From Rhodosalinus sp046542825 (GTDB lineage Bacteria > Pseudomonadota > Alphaproteobacteria > Rhodobacterales > Rhodobacteraceae): a stretch of DNA of 13,824 bases. This document shows positions 6,197-12,801 of this stretch, piece by piece. Where the stretch lies: positions 1 through 13,824 of the forward strand of contig NZ_JBKHAQ010000078.1 of assembly GCF_046542825.1 (NCBI RefSeq), written 5' to 3'. The position numbers and the translations under genes are program-made. The notes under the pieces were generated by a model. The model made no database searches, was not told where the DNA came from, and saw only the letters and a list, made by a program, of their open reading frames with translations. Each line of letters starts with the position of its first letter. Position 1 is the stretch's first letter.

Positions 6197-8164
6197 ATGA
6201 CCGAGACCACGAAGGACCGCCCCTGGCTGATGCGGACATATGCCGGTCATTCGACCGCCAGGGCCTCGAACGAGCTTTATCGCCGCAACCTCGCCAAGGG
6301 GCAGACGGGACTTTCGGTGGCCTTCGACCTGCCCACCCAGACGGGCTACGACAGCGACCATGTGCTCGCGCGGGGAGAGGTGGGCAAGGTCGGCGTGCCG
6401 GTCGCGCATCTGGGCGACATGCGCACGCTTTTCGACCAGATCCCGCTGGACCGGATGAACACCTCGATGACGATCAACGCGACAGCGCCCTGGCTGCTCG
6501 CGCTCTATGTCGCGGTGGCCGAGGAACAGGGCGCCGACGTGTCGAAACTGCAGGGCACCGTCCAGAACGACATCATCAAGGAATACCTCAGCCGCGGGAC
6601 TTACATCTGCCCGCCGAAACCCTCCCTGCGATTGATTACTGACGTTGCGGCATATTGCTACCGGGAGATTCCGAAATGGAACCCGATGAACGTCTGCTCC
6701 TACCATCTGCAGGAGGCGGGCGCGACCCCGGAACAGGAGCTGGCTTTCGCGCTGGCCACAGCCACCGCCGTTCTCGACGACCTGAAAGGCAAGGTGCCGG
6801 AAGAGGATTTCCCGATCCTTGTCGGGCGCATATCGTTCTTCGTGAACGCCGGCATCCGCTTCGTCACCGAGATGTGCAAGATGCGCGCCTTCACGGAACT
6901 CTGGGACGAGATCTGCCGCGAGCGCTATGGCGTCGAGGATCCGAAACTGCGCCGCTTCCGTTACGGCGTGCAGGTCAATTCGCTGGGGCTGACGGAACAG
7001 CAGCCCGAGAACAACGTCTATCGCATCCTGCTGGAGATGCTGGCGGTCACGCTGTCGAAAAACGCCCGCGCGCGCGCCGTTCAGCTTCCGGCCTGGAACG
7101 AGGCCCTGGGCCTGCCGCGGCCCTGGGATCAGCAATGGTCGCTGAGGATGCAGCAGATCCTTGCCTATGAGACCGACCTGCTGGAATACGACGACCTCTT
7201 CGAGGGCAATCCCGTGGTCGGGGCGAAGGTCGCGGCGCTGAAAGAGGGCGCGCGCCACGAACTCGCCAATCTCGACGCGATGGGCGGCGCGGTCTCTGCC
7301 ATCGAATACATGAAGGCGCGCCTGGTCGACAGCAACGCCGAGCGCGTCAACCGCATCGAGCGGGCCGAGACGGTCGTCGTGGGCGTCAACAAGTGGACCG
7401 AGGCCGAGCCCTCGCCGCTGATGGGCGAGGACGGCGGCATCATGGTCGTGGACGCGGCGGTGGAACAGGACCAGATCGACCGCCTGAACGCATGGCGCGC
7501 AGAACGCGACGAGACGGCCGTGAAAGCCGCGCTGGCAGATCTGCGCGCGGCGGCTGCGGAGGGACGCAACATCATGCCCCCCTCCATCGCCGCGGCGAAG
7601 GCCGGCGTCACCACGGGCGAATGGGCCGAACAGATGCGCGCCGTCTTCGGCGAATACCGCGCGCCCACGGGCGTTTCGAAGAGCCCCTCGAACAAGACCG
7701 AAGGGCTGGACGAGATCCGCGCCGCGGTGGACGCGGTCAGCGACCGGCTGGGCCGGCGCCTGCGCTTCCTGATCGGCAAGCCGGGGCTCGACGGCCATTC
7801 CAACGGCGCCGAACAGATCGCCTTTCGCGCGCGCGACTGCGGAATGGAAATCGACTACGAAGGCATTCGCCTGACGCCGGAGGAAATCGTGCGCGCGGCG
7901 CGGGAAAACGATGTCCATGTCATCGGACTTTCGATCCTGTCCGGCAGTCATATTCCATTGGTCGAAGATGTCCTGCGCCGGATGTCGGCCGAGGGCATGG
8001 ATGACATTCCCCTGATCGTGGGCGGGATCATCCCGGAAGAGGATGCGCGCCGCCTCACCTCGATGGGAGTCGCACGCGTCTATACGCCGAAGGACTTCGA
8101 GTTGAACGCGATCATGATGGACGTCGTCCGATTGGCCGAACCCCGGCCGGTGGCCGCGCAATAA
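6197..8164 (+). CDS. ecm: Ethylmalonyl-CoA mutase (MeaA-type), B12-dependent
   Basis: Coenzyme-B12-dependent isomerisation of (2R)-ethylmalonyl-CoA to (2S)-methylsuccinyl-CoA, the step after Ccr and epimerase. 655 aa in one chain. The N-terminal catalytic barrel starts RTYAGHSTARASNELYRRNLAKGQTGLSVAFDLPTQ (two fragments: RTYAGHSTA and GLSVAFDLPTQ), and the C-terminal cobalamin domain has the D-x-H-x-x-G motif at D532-G-H534-S-N-G537, then LSILSGSH and VGGIIPEED. The RTYAGHSTA and DLPTQTGYDSDH wording and the shorter length (about 650 rather than 700+) fit ethylmalonyl-CoA mutase rather than methylmalonyl-CoA mutase, as does the location beside ccr. The frame is open upstream to 5837, but that stretch overlaps the acyltransferase gene; the ATG at 6197 with GAGCGAGG upstream gives the family N-terminus. 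A hairpin follows the stop. Confidence 0.94.
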   Translation: MTETTKDRPWLMRTYAGHSTARASNELYRRNLAKGQTGLSVAFDLPTQTGYDSDHVLARGEVGKVGVPVAHLGDMRTLFDQIPLDRMNTSMTINATAPWLLALYVAVAEEQGADVSKLQGTVQNDIIKEYLSRGTYICPPKPSLRLITDVAAYCYREIPKWNPMNVCSYHLQEAGATPEQELAFALATATAVLDDLKGKVPEEDFPILVGRISFFVNAGIRFVTEMCKMRAFTELWDEICRERYGVEDPKLRRFRYGVQVNSLGLTEQQPENNVYRILLEMLAVTLSKNARARAVQLPAWNEALGLPRPWDQQWSLRMQQILAYETDLLEYDDLFEGNPVVGAKVAALKEGARHELANLDAMGGAVSAIEYMKARLVDSNAERVNRIERAETVVVGVNKWTEAEPSPLMGEDGGIMVVDAAVEQDQIDRLNAWRAERDETAVKAALADLRAAAAEGRNIMPPSIAAAKAGVTTGEWAEQMRAVFGEYRAPTGVSKSPSNKTEGLDEIRAAVDAVSDRLGRRLRFLIGKPGLDGHSNGAEQIAFRARDCGMEIDYEGIRLTPEEIVRAARENDVHVIGLSILSGSHIPLVEDVLRRMSAEGMDDIPLIVGGIIPEEDARRLTSMGVARVYTPKDFELNAIMMDVVRLAEPRPVAAQ

Positions 8165-8185
8165 CGGGCCTTGCCCCGACGGAAA

Positions 8186-8204
8186 TTGCGCGACTATCGC
8201 GCAA
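8186..8204 (+). terminator. Hairpin 21 bases after ecm stop
   Basis: TTGCGCGA (8186-8193) and TCGCGCAA (8197-8204) form a perfect 8-bp stem with a 3-base loop CTA. Its place just past the ecm stop suggests a terminator or 3'-end stabiliser. No T-run follows, so an operator for the downstream H-NS-like gene cannot be excluded. The remainder of the 180-base gap to 8345 presumably holds that gene's promoter, but I find no convincing -35/-10 pair. Confidence 0.5.
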
Positions 8205-8344
8205 GCAAGCCGACCGCGCGGCCAAACGCCGCGCAATTGCCAATGGGCCGGTCAACGGGACTTGCATGTCTGGAATTATCGTCGCAAACCGCAATCGATC
8301 GACGATCATCCGATTGTCGTCTGGTTGCGGAATGGGAGATAAGA

Positions 8345-8653
8345 ATGAAGCCCGACCTCGAAAAAATGTCGCGTGAGGAATTGCTCGATCTGCGTACGCA
8401 GATCGACCGAGCCCTGGAAAGCTGGGAGGCGCGCCGCAAGGCGGAGGCGCTGAAAGCTGCAGAGGATGCCGCGCGCCAGTACGGATACTCGCTGACCCAA
8501 CTCAAGGAAGTTGGCGGCAAGCGCACGAAAGGCGCGCCGCGGTATCGCAATCCGAACGATCCGTCGCAGACCTGGACCGGCAAGGGCCGCAAGCCGAAGT
8601 GGATCATCGAGGCGCTCGATGCCGGCATTCCGCTGGAGAAGCTGGAGATCTGA
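8345..8653 (+). CDS. H-NS-like nucleoid-associated DNA-binding protein
   Basis: A 102-aa member of the H-NS/HvrA/Spb-like family found in alphaproteobacteria; binds A/T-rich DNA and modulates transcription. The N-terminal half (about 1-50: KMSREELLDLRTQIDRALESWEARRKAEALKAAEDAARQ) is a predicted coiled-coil oligomerisation region. The C-terminal domain (about 65-100) has YRNPNDPSQTWTGKGRKPKWI, matching the family core T-W-[ST]-G-[KR]-G-x-x-P. An open frame runs upstream to 8171, but the ATG at 8345 has GGGAG about 8 bases upstream and matches the family's usual length. It is the first gene of an apparent hns-acyP-deoD transcript, with acyP starting 3 bases after its stop. In R. capsulatus a relative (HvrA) affects photosynthesis genes; the target here is unknown. 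Confidence 0.92.
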   Translation: MKPDLEKMSREELLDLRTQIDRALESWEARRKAEALKAAEDAARQYGYSLTQLKEVGGKRTKGAPRYRNPNDPSQTWTGKGRKPKWIIEALDAGIPLEKLEI

Positions 8654-8656
8654 GGC

Positions 8657-8935
8657 GTGATACCCGGCGCCGTTTCCGTGCGCGTGACCGGGCGCGTTCA
8701 GGGCGTGTCGTTCCGCGCCTGGACAGAGGCGGAGGCGCGACGCCTCGGCCTTGCCGGCTGGGTGCGCAACGCCCCTGACGGCAGCGTCGAGGCCCGGCTG
8801 CAGGGCGACCCCGAAGCTGTCCGGCAGATGCTGCGGCGGCTGTGGGATGGCCCCTCCGCCGCGCATGTGACCGGGGTGGACTCCAGCCCGACTGCGACCG
8901 AACCCGGGCTTTCGGGCTTCGAGATCCGGCGCTGA
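8657..8935 (+). CDS. acyP: Acylphosphatase
   Basis: A small cytosolic enzyme hydrolysing carboxyl-phosphate bonds of acylphosphates (for example 1,3-bisphosphoglycerate, acetyl- or carbamoyl-phosphate). 92 aa, the usual size. The signature GRVQGVSFRAWT carries the phosphate-binding loop and catalytic R20, and GWVRNAPDGSVEA carries catalytic N38. GTG start at 8657, 3 bases after the H-NS-like stop, with GGAG and TGAGG just upstream inside the end of that gene, so translation is probably coupled. It is followed 16 bases later by deoD. Why it is co-transcribed with a nucleoid protein is not evident. Assignment is firm because both catalytic residues and the length match. Confidence 0.94.
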   Translation: MIPGAVSVRVTGRVQGVSFRAWTEAEARRLGLAGWVRNAPDGSVEARLQGDPEAVRQMLRRLWDGPSAAHVTGVDSSPTATEPGLSGFEIRR

Positions 8936-8951
8936 ACCTGAGGCACGTCGC

Positions 8952-9656
8952 ATGACCATCCATATCGGCGCCCGTCCGGGCGAGATTGCCGAAACCGTTC
9001 TGATGCCCGGCGACCCCCATCGCGCCCGCTGGGCTGCCGAGCGGTTCCTCGACACGCCGCGCCTCGTCAACGAGGTGCGGGGCATGCTGGGCTACACCGG
9101 CCGCTGGCGGGGCCATCCGGTCACATTTCACGGCTCTGGCATGGGGATGCCTTCGCTGTCGATCTACGCCAACGAGCTGATCCGGGACTACGGCGCGCGC
9201 ACGCTGATCCGCATCGGCTCCTGCGGGGCGATGCAGGAGGCGGTGAAGCTGCGCGATCTGATCCTCGCCATGACGGCGTCCACGCTTTCCACCCCGTCGC
9301 GGGGGATCTTCCGCGAAGTGCACTACGCCCCCTGCGCCGACTGGGGCCTGCTGCGCGCCGCCGCCGCGGCCGCCGAGGCGCGGGGCGCACCCTGTCACGC
9401 CGGCGGCATCTATTCCTCCGACGTGTTCTACGACGAGCGTCCGGACCTGAACGAGGTGATGACCCGCCACGGCGTGCTCGCCGTCGAGATGGAGGCGGCC
9501 GAACTCTACACCGTCGCCGCCCGCCACGGCGCCCGCGCGCTCGCTGTGCTTACCGTTTCGGACCACCTGCTGACGGGCGAGGCACTGACCGGCGAAGAGC
9601 GCGAGACCGGCTTCGAGACGATGGTCGAGGTCGCGCTGGAGGCGGCCTTCGCCTGA
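8952..9656 (+). CDS. deoD: Purine nucleoside phosphorylase, DeoD type
   Basis: Phosphorolysis of purine (deoxy)ribonucleosides to base and (deoxy)ribose-1-phosphate; hexameric NP-I family. 234 aa, close to E. coli DeoD, and the active-site numbering lines up: H4, G20-D21, R24, R43, R87, S90, E179-M180-E181 (AVEMEAAELY), S203-D204 (TVSDHLLTGE) and R217. The GMGMPS loop is at 63-68. ATG start 16 bases after acyP; GAGG lies about 8-9 bases upstream. It is the last gene of the plus-strand group, and its stop is only 3 bases from the stop of the convergent DUF1989 gene, with no room for a separate terminator. Confidence 0.96.
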   Translation: MTIHIGARPGEIAETVLMPGDPHRARWAAERFLDTPRLVNEVRGMLGYTGRWRGHPVTFHGSGMGMPSLSIYANELIRDYGARTLIRIGSCGAMQEAVKLRDLILAMTASTLSTPSRGIFREVHYAPCADWGLLRAAAAAAEARGAPCHAGGIYSSDVFYDERPDLNEVMTRHGVLAVEMEAAELYTVAARHGARALAVLTVSDHLLTGEALTGEERETGFETMVEVALEAAFA

Positions 9657-9659
9657 TCC

Positions 9660-10511
9660 TCAGGTGCCGTGGCTGCGGTCGTAAAGGTTTGGCGCGGGCG
9701 GCGTCCAGCCGTCAAGCGCGCCCGTCTGCGGCGCGAAGACCTCCACCAGCAGCGGGAAACAGGCAGCCATGTCGCTGGAATGCTCCGCCGAGCAGTCGCC
9801 GCCCGGACAGGCGCTGAGCGCGCCCAGCAGGTCGATCTCGGCGAAGAACTCCAGGTAATCGCCAGGCCGCACCGGGCTGGCCTTCATGAAGTACTGCCCC
9901 GTGTCGCGCGTGAAGCCCGTGCACATGAAGACGTTGAGCACGTCATGGACGTGGCGCTCCGCCTCTGCCGGCGGCATCCCCGTTTCTTCCGCCAGCGCCC
10001 GCGTCAGGTTGGAATGGCAGCAGTGATGGTAGGCATCGCCCCCCGACAGCAGCGCGTGCGTGTAGGGATCGCAGCGGGTGCCGATCACGTCGTGCACCCG
10101 GCCGCCGAAGTCGTCCGTGCCATACCAGTCGAGCGTGTCCTCGACGATCGTCGCCATCGGGCGGAGATGGGGGAAGGCCGACCACATCCGGTCGCCTGTG
10201 CTCAGATGCGTGCCGTGCAGCGCGCGCGTCTTGCCGGAATAGAACCGCTCGGAAAGGTCGGTGGCGTTCCAGAGGTTCAGATCGCCCACCTGCGGCCCCT
10301 CGACGCTGGAGATGCGGAAGACCTGGCCGGCGGCCACGCGGAAGCACCTTGCCTCGCGCGGCGGCACCAGCACCTCGTCCATCTTCCGCGCCCCTGCCCG
10401 CGCGGCGCGATAGAGCGAAAGGGCGGGCGCAGGCAGGCTGTCACCGGGATAGGCGATCACCGGGCGGACGGCGCGGCGCGCCCGGGCATCAGCAGGGTCC
10501 GGTCGGGGCAT
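9660..10511 (-). CDS. DUF1989 / urea carboxylase-associated family protein
   Basis: A 283-aa protein of the DUF1989 family. Relatives include the urea-carboxylase-associated pair now known as carboxyguanidine deiminase subunits, but many members are unassigned. Characteristic segments: VGDLNLWNATDLSERF (about 75-90), RMWSAFPHLRPMATIVEDTLDWYG (RMWSAFPHLRPMA at 108-120), GTRCDPYTHALLSGG around C147, the HHCCHSN cluster at 162-168, MCTGFTRDTGQYFMK, and PGDYLEFFAEIDLL followed by CPGGDC (235-240). The Cys/His residues could bind a metal; inferred. The frame opens at 10538, but ATG 10511 has GAGGAG 7 bases upstream and is preferred. There is no carboxylase, allophanate hydrolase or transporter gene nearby, so guanidine or urea involvement is unsupported by context. 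Its 3' end abuts deoD tail to tail. Confidence 0.85.
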   Translation of the reverse strand: MPRPDPADARARRAVRPVIAYPGDSLPAPALSLYRAARAGARKMDEVLVPPREARCFRVAAGQVFRISSVEGPQVGDLNLWNATDLSERFYSGKTRALHGTHLSTGDRMWSAFPHLRPMATIVEDTLDWYGTDDFGGRVHDVIGTRCDPYTHALLSGGDAYHHCCHSNLTRALAEETGMPPAEAERHVHDVLNVFMCTGFTRDTGQYFMKASPVRPGDYLEFFAEIDLLGALSACPGGDCSAEHSSDMAACFPLLVEVFAPQTGALDGWTPPAPNLYDRSHGT

Positions 10512-10576
10512 GGGCGCACTCCTCTTTCGGATGCGCACACCGTGCCCCGGCAGAACATAGGGGAAAAGCCCCCGGC

Positions 10577-10720
10577 TCAGGCCGCGTCGGGCAGGTCGTA
10601 GCCGTTTGGCACGGCAGGCGCGACGGGGCGCGGCGTCATGTCGAAATAGGCCCAGGACTCTTCGAGAAGCTGAAGCGCGCGGGCGGCGGCGTCGTGGTTG
10701 ATCTTGCGTGGCTCGGTCAT
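10577..10720 (-). CDS. Conserved-looking 47-aa small protein
   Basis: MTEPRKINHDAAARALQLLE opens a predicted amphipathic helix, then ESWAYFD and a Pro-rich acidic tail ending GYDLPDAA. I recall short alphaproteobacterial proteins beginning M(S/T)xxRKIN with a helix of this type, but no function is known to me. The frame is open upstream to 10828; the start at 10720 is chosen because the upstream residues look like non-coding sequence (Cys/Ser/Arg-rich) and the MTEPRKIN start fits remembered homologues. No strong Shine-Dalgarno is visible. It lies 65 bases upstream of the DUF1989 gene on the same strand and 133 bases downstream of the ZIP-like gene. No membrane segment or Cys residues. Confidence 0.6.
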   Translation of the reverse strand: MTEPRKINHDAAARALQLLEESWAYFDMTPRPVAPAVPNGYDLPDAA

Positions 10721-10836
10721 GCTACTGGTCTTTCGGTTTGCGGGAGGTCTTCCCTTTGACGAAAGATAGGCCCTCACCGCCGGCATGGCATCGCATACAA
10801 TTGCAGTTTCGGATTGCGCTGCGTGCAAGTTCCGTA

Positions 10837-10850
10837 GCGGCAGAAGCCGC
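10837..10850 (-). terminator. Short hairpin just after ZIP-like gene stop
   Basis: GCGGC (10837-10841) and GCCGC (10846-10850) form a 5-bp stem with a 4-base loop, 3 bases past the stop of the ZIP-like gene on the minus strand. No U-run. Possibly the end of the sdh transcript. The remaining bases to 10721 show no clear element beyond a weak TTGCAC-N17-TGCAAT pair on the minus strand. Confidence 0.3.
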
Positions 10851-10853
10851 GGG

Positions 10854-11576
10854 TCACGCGATGACCAGATGCCCGCCGAGGCCCAGGGCGAAGCCCGCCA
10901 CAGCGCCGAGCGGCGGCAACCAGTGACCGGGCGTGCGTGCCTGCGGCGCGATGTCCTGAAAGACGAGGTAGAGGATGCCGCCCGCCGCCGTCAGCATGAT
11001 CGCGCCCAGCACGCCGGGCAGATCGGCGAGCACGAAGAGCCCGAGCGCCGCAGCCCCCGGCCCGACCGCGGCGAGCGCGGCAAAGAGCGCGACCACCCGG
11101 CGCGACGGCTGCTGCCGCGCTTCCTCGATCTCGTTGAAGGCGGCGTAGCCCTCGGGCAGGTTCTGAAGAAAGATCAGGCCCGCAAGCAGCATCGCGGTCC
11201 CGAAATCGACGGCGAAGAGCGCGCCCAGGGCGGCTGCCTCGGGCAGGTAATCGAGCAGCATCGCCATCAGCTGCGCGCCGGCGCCACCATTCGCCTCCAC
11301 CCAGCGATCAACCGCGAAGCAGATCAGACCGCCGAAGAGGAGAAACAAAACGGCCAGCGCCGCCGGCAGCGCCTCCGAGCCATCCGGCACAAGCACCAGC
11401 GCCACGGCCGACAGCAGCGCACCGCCCCCGAAGGCCACGACCCCGTGGCGCCACTGCAGCGCGATCAGCGGATCGTCGATCCGCTCGACCAGCGCCACCA
11501 GCGCGCCAAGCGGCATGGCAAGACCGGCACCGCCGGCGAAAAGCAGCGCGAGCCAGAGCGGCGCTGCGCCGTCCAT
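10854..11576 (-). CDS. ZIP-family-like integral membrane protein (divergent metal site)
   Basis: A 240-aa, highly hydrophobic protein with about eight predicted membrane segments (roughly 7-30, 44-63, 71-90, 103-123, 126-140, 160-178, 188-208, 220-238). The layout and two PE motifs resemble ZIP divalent-cation transporters: LLDYLPEAAALGA (D109, P112, E113) stands where TM4 normally has HNxPEG, and QNLPEGYAAFNEI (Q138, N139, E142) where TM5 normally has HExPE. The typical metal-ligand histidines are thus Asp and Gln, so transport of zinc or iron is uncertain. A short Arg/Gln-rich cytoplasmic loop (EIEEARQQPSRR) separates the halves. The ATG start (11576) comes one base after the sdhB stop, giving TGAGATG, so it is almost certainly co-translated with sdhB. 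No Shine-Dalgarno of its own is needed. Confidence 0.75.
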   Translation of the reverse strand: MDGAAPLWLALLFAGGAGLAMPLGALVALVERIDDPLIALQWRHGVVAFGGGALLSAVALVLVPDGSEALPAALAVLFLLFGGLICFAVDRWVEANGGAGAQLMAMLLDYLPEAAALGALFAVDFGTAMLLAGLIFLQNLPEGYAAFNEIEEARQQPSRRVVALFAALAAVGPGAAALGLFVLADLPGVLGAIMLTAAGGILYLVFQDIAPQARTPGHWLPPLGAVAGFALGLGGHLVIA

Positions 11577-11577
11577 C

Positions 11578-12357
11578 TCAGACGGCGCGCTCGACCATCA
11601 TCTTCTTGATGTTGGCGATGGCCTTCGACGGGTTCAGCCCCTTCGGGCAGGTCTTGGCGCAGTTCATGATGGTGTGGCAGCGGTAGAGCTTGAAGGGGTC
11701 CTCGAGATCGTCCAGCCGCTCTCCGGTCGCCTCGTCGCGGCTGTCGATGATCCAGCGATAGGCATGCAGAAGGGCGGCGGGACCAAGGAAGCGATCGCCG
11801 TTCCACCAGTAGGAGGGGCAGGCCGTCGAGCAGCAGGCGCACATCACGCATTCGTAAAGCCCGTCCAGTTTCTCGCGGTCCTCGATCGACTGGCGCCATT
11901 CCTTGGCCGGGGCATTCGACTTCGTCTCGAGCCAGGGCATCACCGCCTCGTGCTGCGCGTAGAAATGCGTGAGGTCCGGGATCAGGTCCTTGACCACCGG
12001 CATGTGCGGCAGCGGATAGATCTTCACGTCGCCCTTGATCTCGTCCATGCCGTAGATGCAGGCCAGCGTGTTGATCCCGTCGATGTTCATCGCGCAGGAT
12101 CCGCATATCCCCTCGCGGCAAGACCGGCGGAAGGTCAGCGTGGGGTCGATCTCGTTCTTGATCTTGATCAGCGCGTCGAGGACCATGGGCCCGCAGCTGT
12201 CCATGTCCACCCAATAGGTGTCGACGCGCGGGTTCTCGCCGTCGTCCGGGTTCCAGCGATATATCTGGAGCTTGCGCAGGTTGGTCGCGCCCTCGGGCTT
12301 CGGCCATGTCTTGCCGGTGCGGATCTTCGAGTTCTTGGGAAGCGTGAACTGAACCAT
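11578..12357 (-). CDS. sdhB: Succinate dehydrogenase iron-sulfur subunit
   Basis: The electron-transfer subunit of complex II, bound to the inner membrane on the cytoplasmic side; carries electrons from SdhA FAD to ubiquinone. 259 aa, the usual length. [2Fe-2S] ligands C80, C85, C88, C100 in SCREGICGSCAMNIDG...LAC; [4Fe-4S] motif C170-x2-C173-x2-C176-x3-C180-P in YECVMCACCSTACP; remaining cluster cysteines C227, C233, C237 in CHTIMNCAKTCPKG. The WW pair just after ACPSY (184-185) includes the quinone-site tryptophan. ATG at 12357 with AAGGAG about 10 bases upstream. Order on the minus strand is sdhA, small exported protein, sdhB, ZIP-like gene. Confidence 0.98.
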   Translation of the reverse strand: MVQFTLPKNSKIRTGKTWPKPEGATNLRKLQIYRWNPDDGENPRVDTYWVDMDSCGPMVLDALIKIKNEIDPTLTFRRSCREGICGSCAMNIDGINTLACIYGMDEIKGDVKIYPLPHMPVVKDLIPDLTHFYAQHEAVMPWLETKSNAPAKEWRQSIEDREKLDGLYECVMCACCSTACPSYWWNGDRFLGPAALLHAYRWIIDSRDEATGERLDDLEDPFKLYRCHTIMNCAKTCPKGLNPSKAIANIKKMMVERAV

Positions 12358-12401
12358 TGGGGTCCGTCTCCTTCGGGTCTCGGGGGGCGGCTGCTGCGCG
12401 G

Positions 12402-12740
12402 TCAGCCGCCGAACGGTCTTGCGGCGCTTCCGCCGAAGTCGCCGTCGATGGTGATCGACAAGCCCCGCGGCGGCGGGGCCGGCCGGCCCGCGAGCCGGCG
12501 GTCAATACAGGCGTTCAGGGCATCCTGCTCCCGCACGGGCGACAGAACCGCCGAGGTCACGGTCAGCCGCCCGCCGCCCACCGGACCCTCGCTGCTCATG
12601 CCGGCGCGGATGTTGCCGGTCACGCCGTCAGCCGCGCGCGCCTCTTCGGCGCAGAGTTTGGCCGCGCGCGCGGGCGTCATCGGCTGCGGCGCGCAGGCGG
12701 CGGCGAGCGCCGCGGCAAAAAGCGGCGGCGCCTTCCTCAT
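12402..12740 (-). CDS. Small exported protein (possible lipoprotein) inside the sdh operon
   Basis: 112 aa with an N-terminal signal-like stretch MRKAPPLFAAALAAACAPQP. A Cys at position 16 follows LAAA, a weak lipobox (Ala rather than Leu at -3), so it could be a lipoprotein or a cleaved periplasmic protein. The mature part has two further cysteines (C30 and C78), which could form a disulfide, and a region GRLTVTSAVLSPVREQDALNACIDRRLAG that looks like a folded core, followed by a Pro-rich linker and a Gly-rich tail. ATG start with GGAG 6 bases upstream. It lies 61 bases after sdhA and 44 bases before sdhB on the same strand, so it is presumably co-transcribed. I know of no function; similar small ORFs occur at this site in Rhodobacteraceae as far as I recall. 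Confidence 0.75.
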   Translation of the reverse strand: MRKAPPLFAAALAAACAPQPMTPARAAKLCAEEARAADGVTGNIRAGMSSEGPVGGGRLTVTSAVLSPVREQDALNACIDRRLAGRPAPPPRGLSITIDGDFGGSAARPFGG

Positions 12741-12801
12741 GCGCGGCTCCGGGGGTGCGCCGCCCCTCGGCGCGGGTGCGGGCGCTCGGCCGCTCCGGTC
12801 A

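Noticed and set aside
6034..6210. 59-residue N-terminal extension of the PlsB-like protein
   Set aside because: It runs across the ecm start and promoter and puts a Cys/Arg-rich stretch in front of the membrane anchor; the 6033 start is more natural.
6197..8164. Methylmalonyl-CoA mutase as the identity of the B12 mutase
   Set aside because: The length of 655 aa, the N-terminal wording (RTYAGHSTA, DLPTQTGYDSDH) and linkage to ccr fit ethylmalonyl-CoA mutase better. A tree including both groups would settle it.
6140..8236. 698-aa open frame on the minus strand
   Set aside because: Opposite ecm over its full length; no recognisable domain and a His/Arg/Asp-rich composition. A GC-bias shadow.
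10560..10572. GGGG-AAAAG-CCCC hairpin after the 47-aa ORF
   Set aside because: A stem of only 4 bp with no U-run on the minus strand; too weak to call a terminator.
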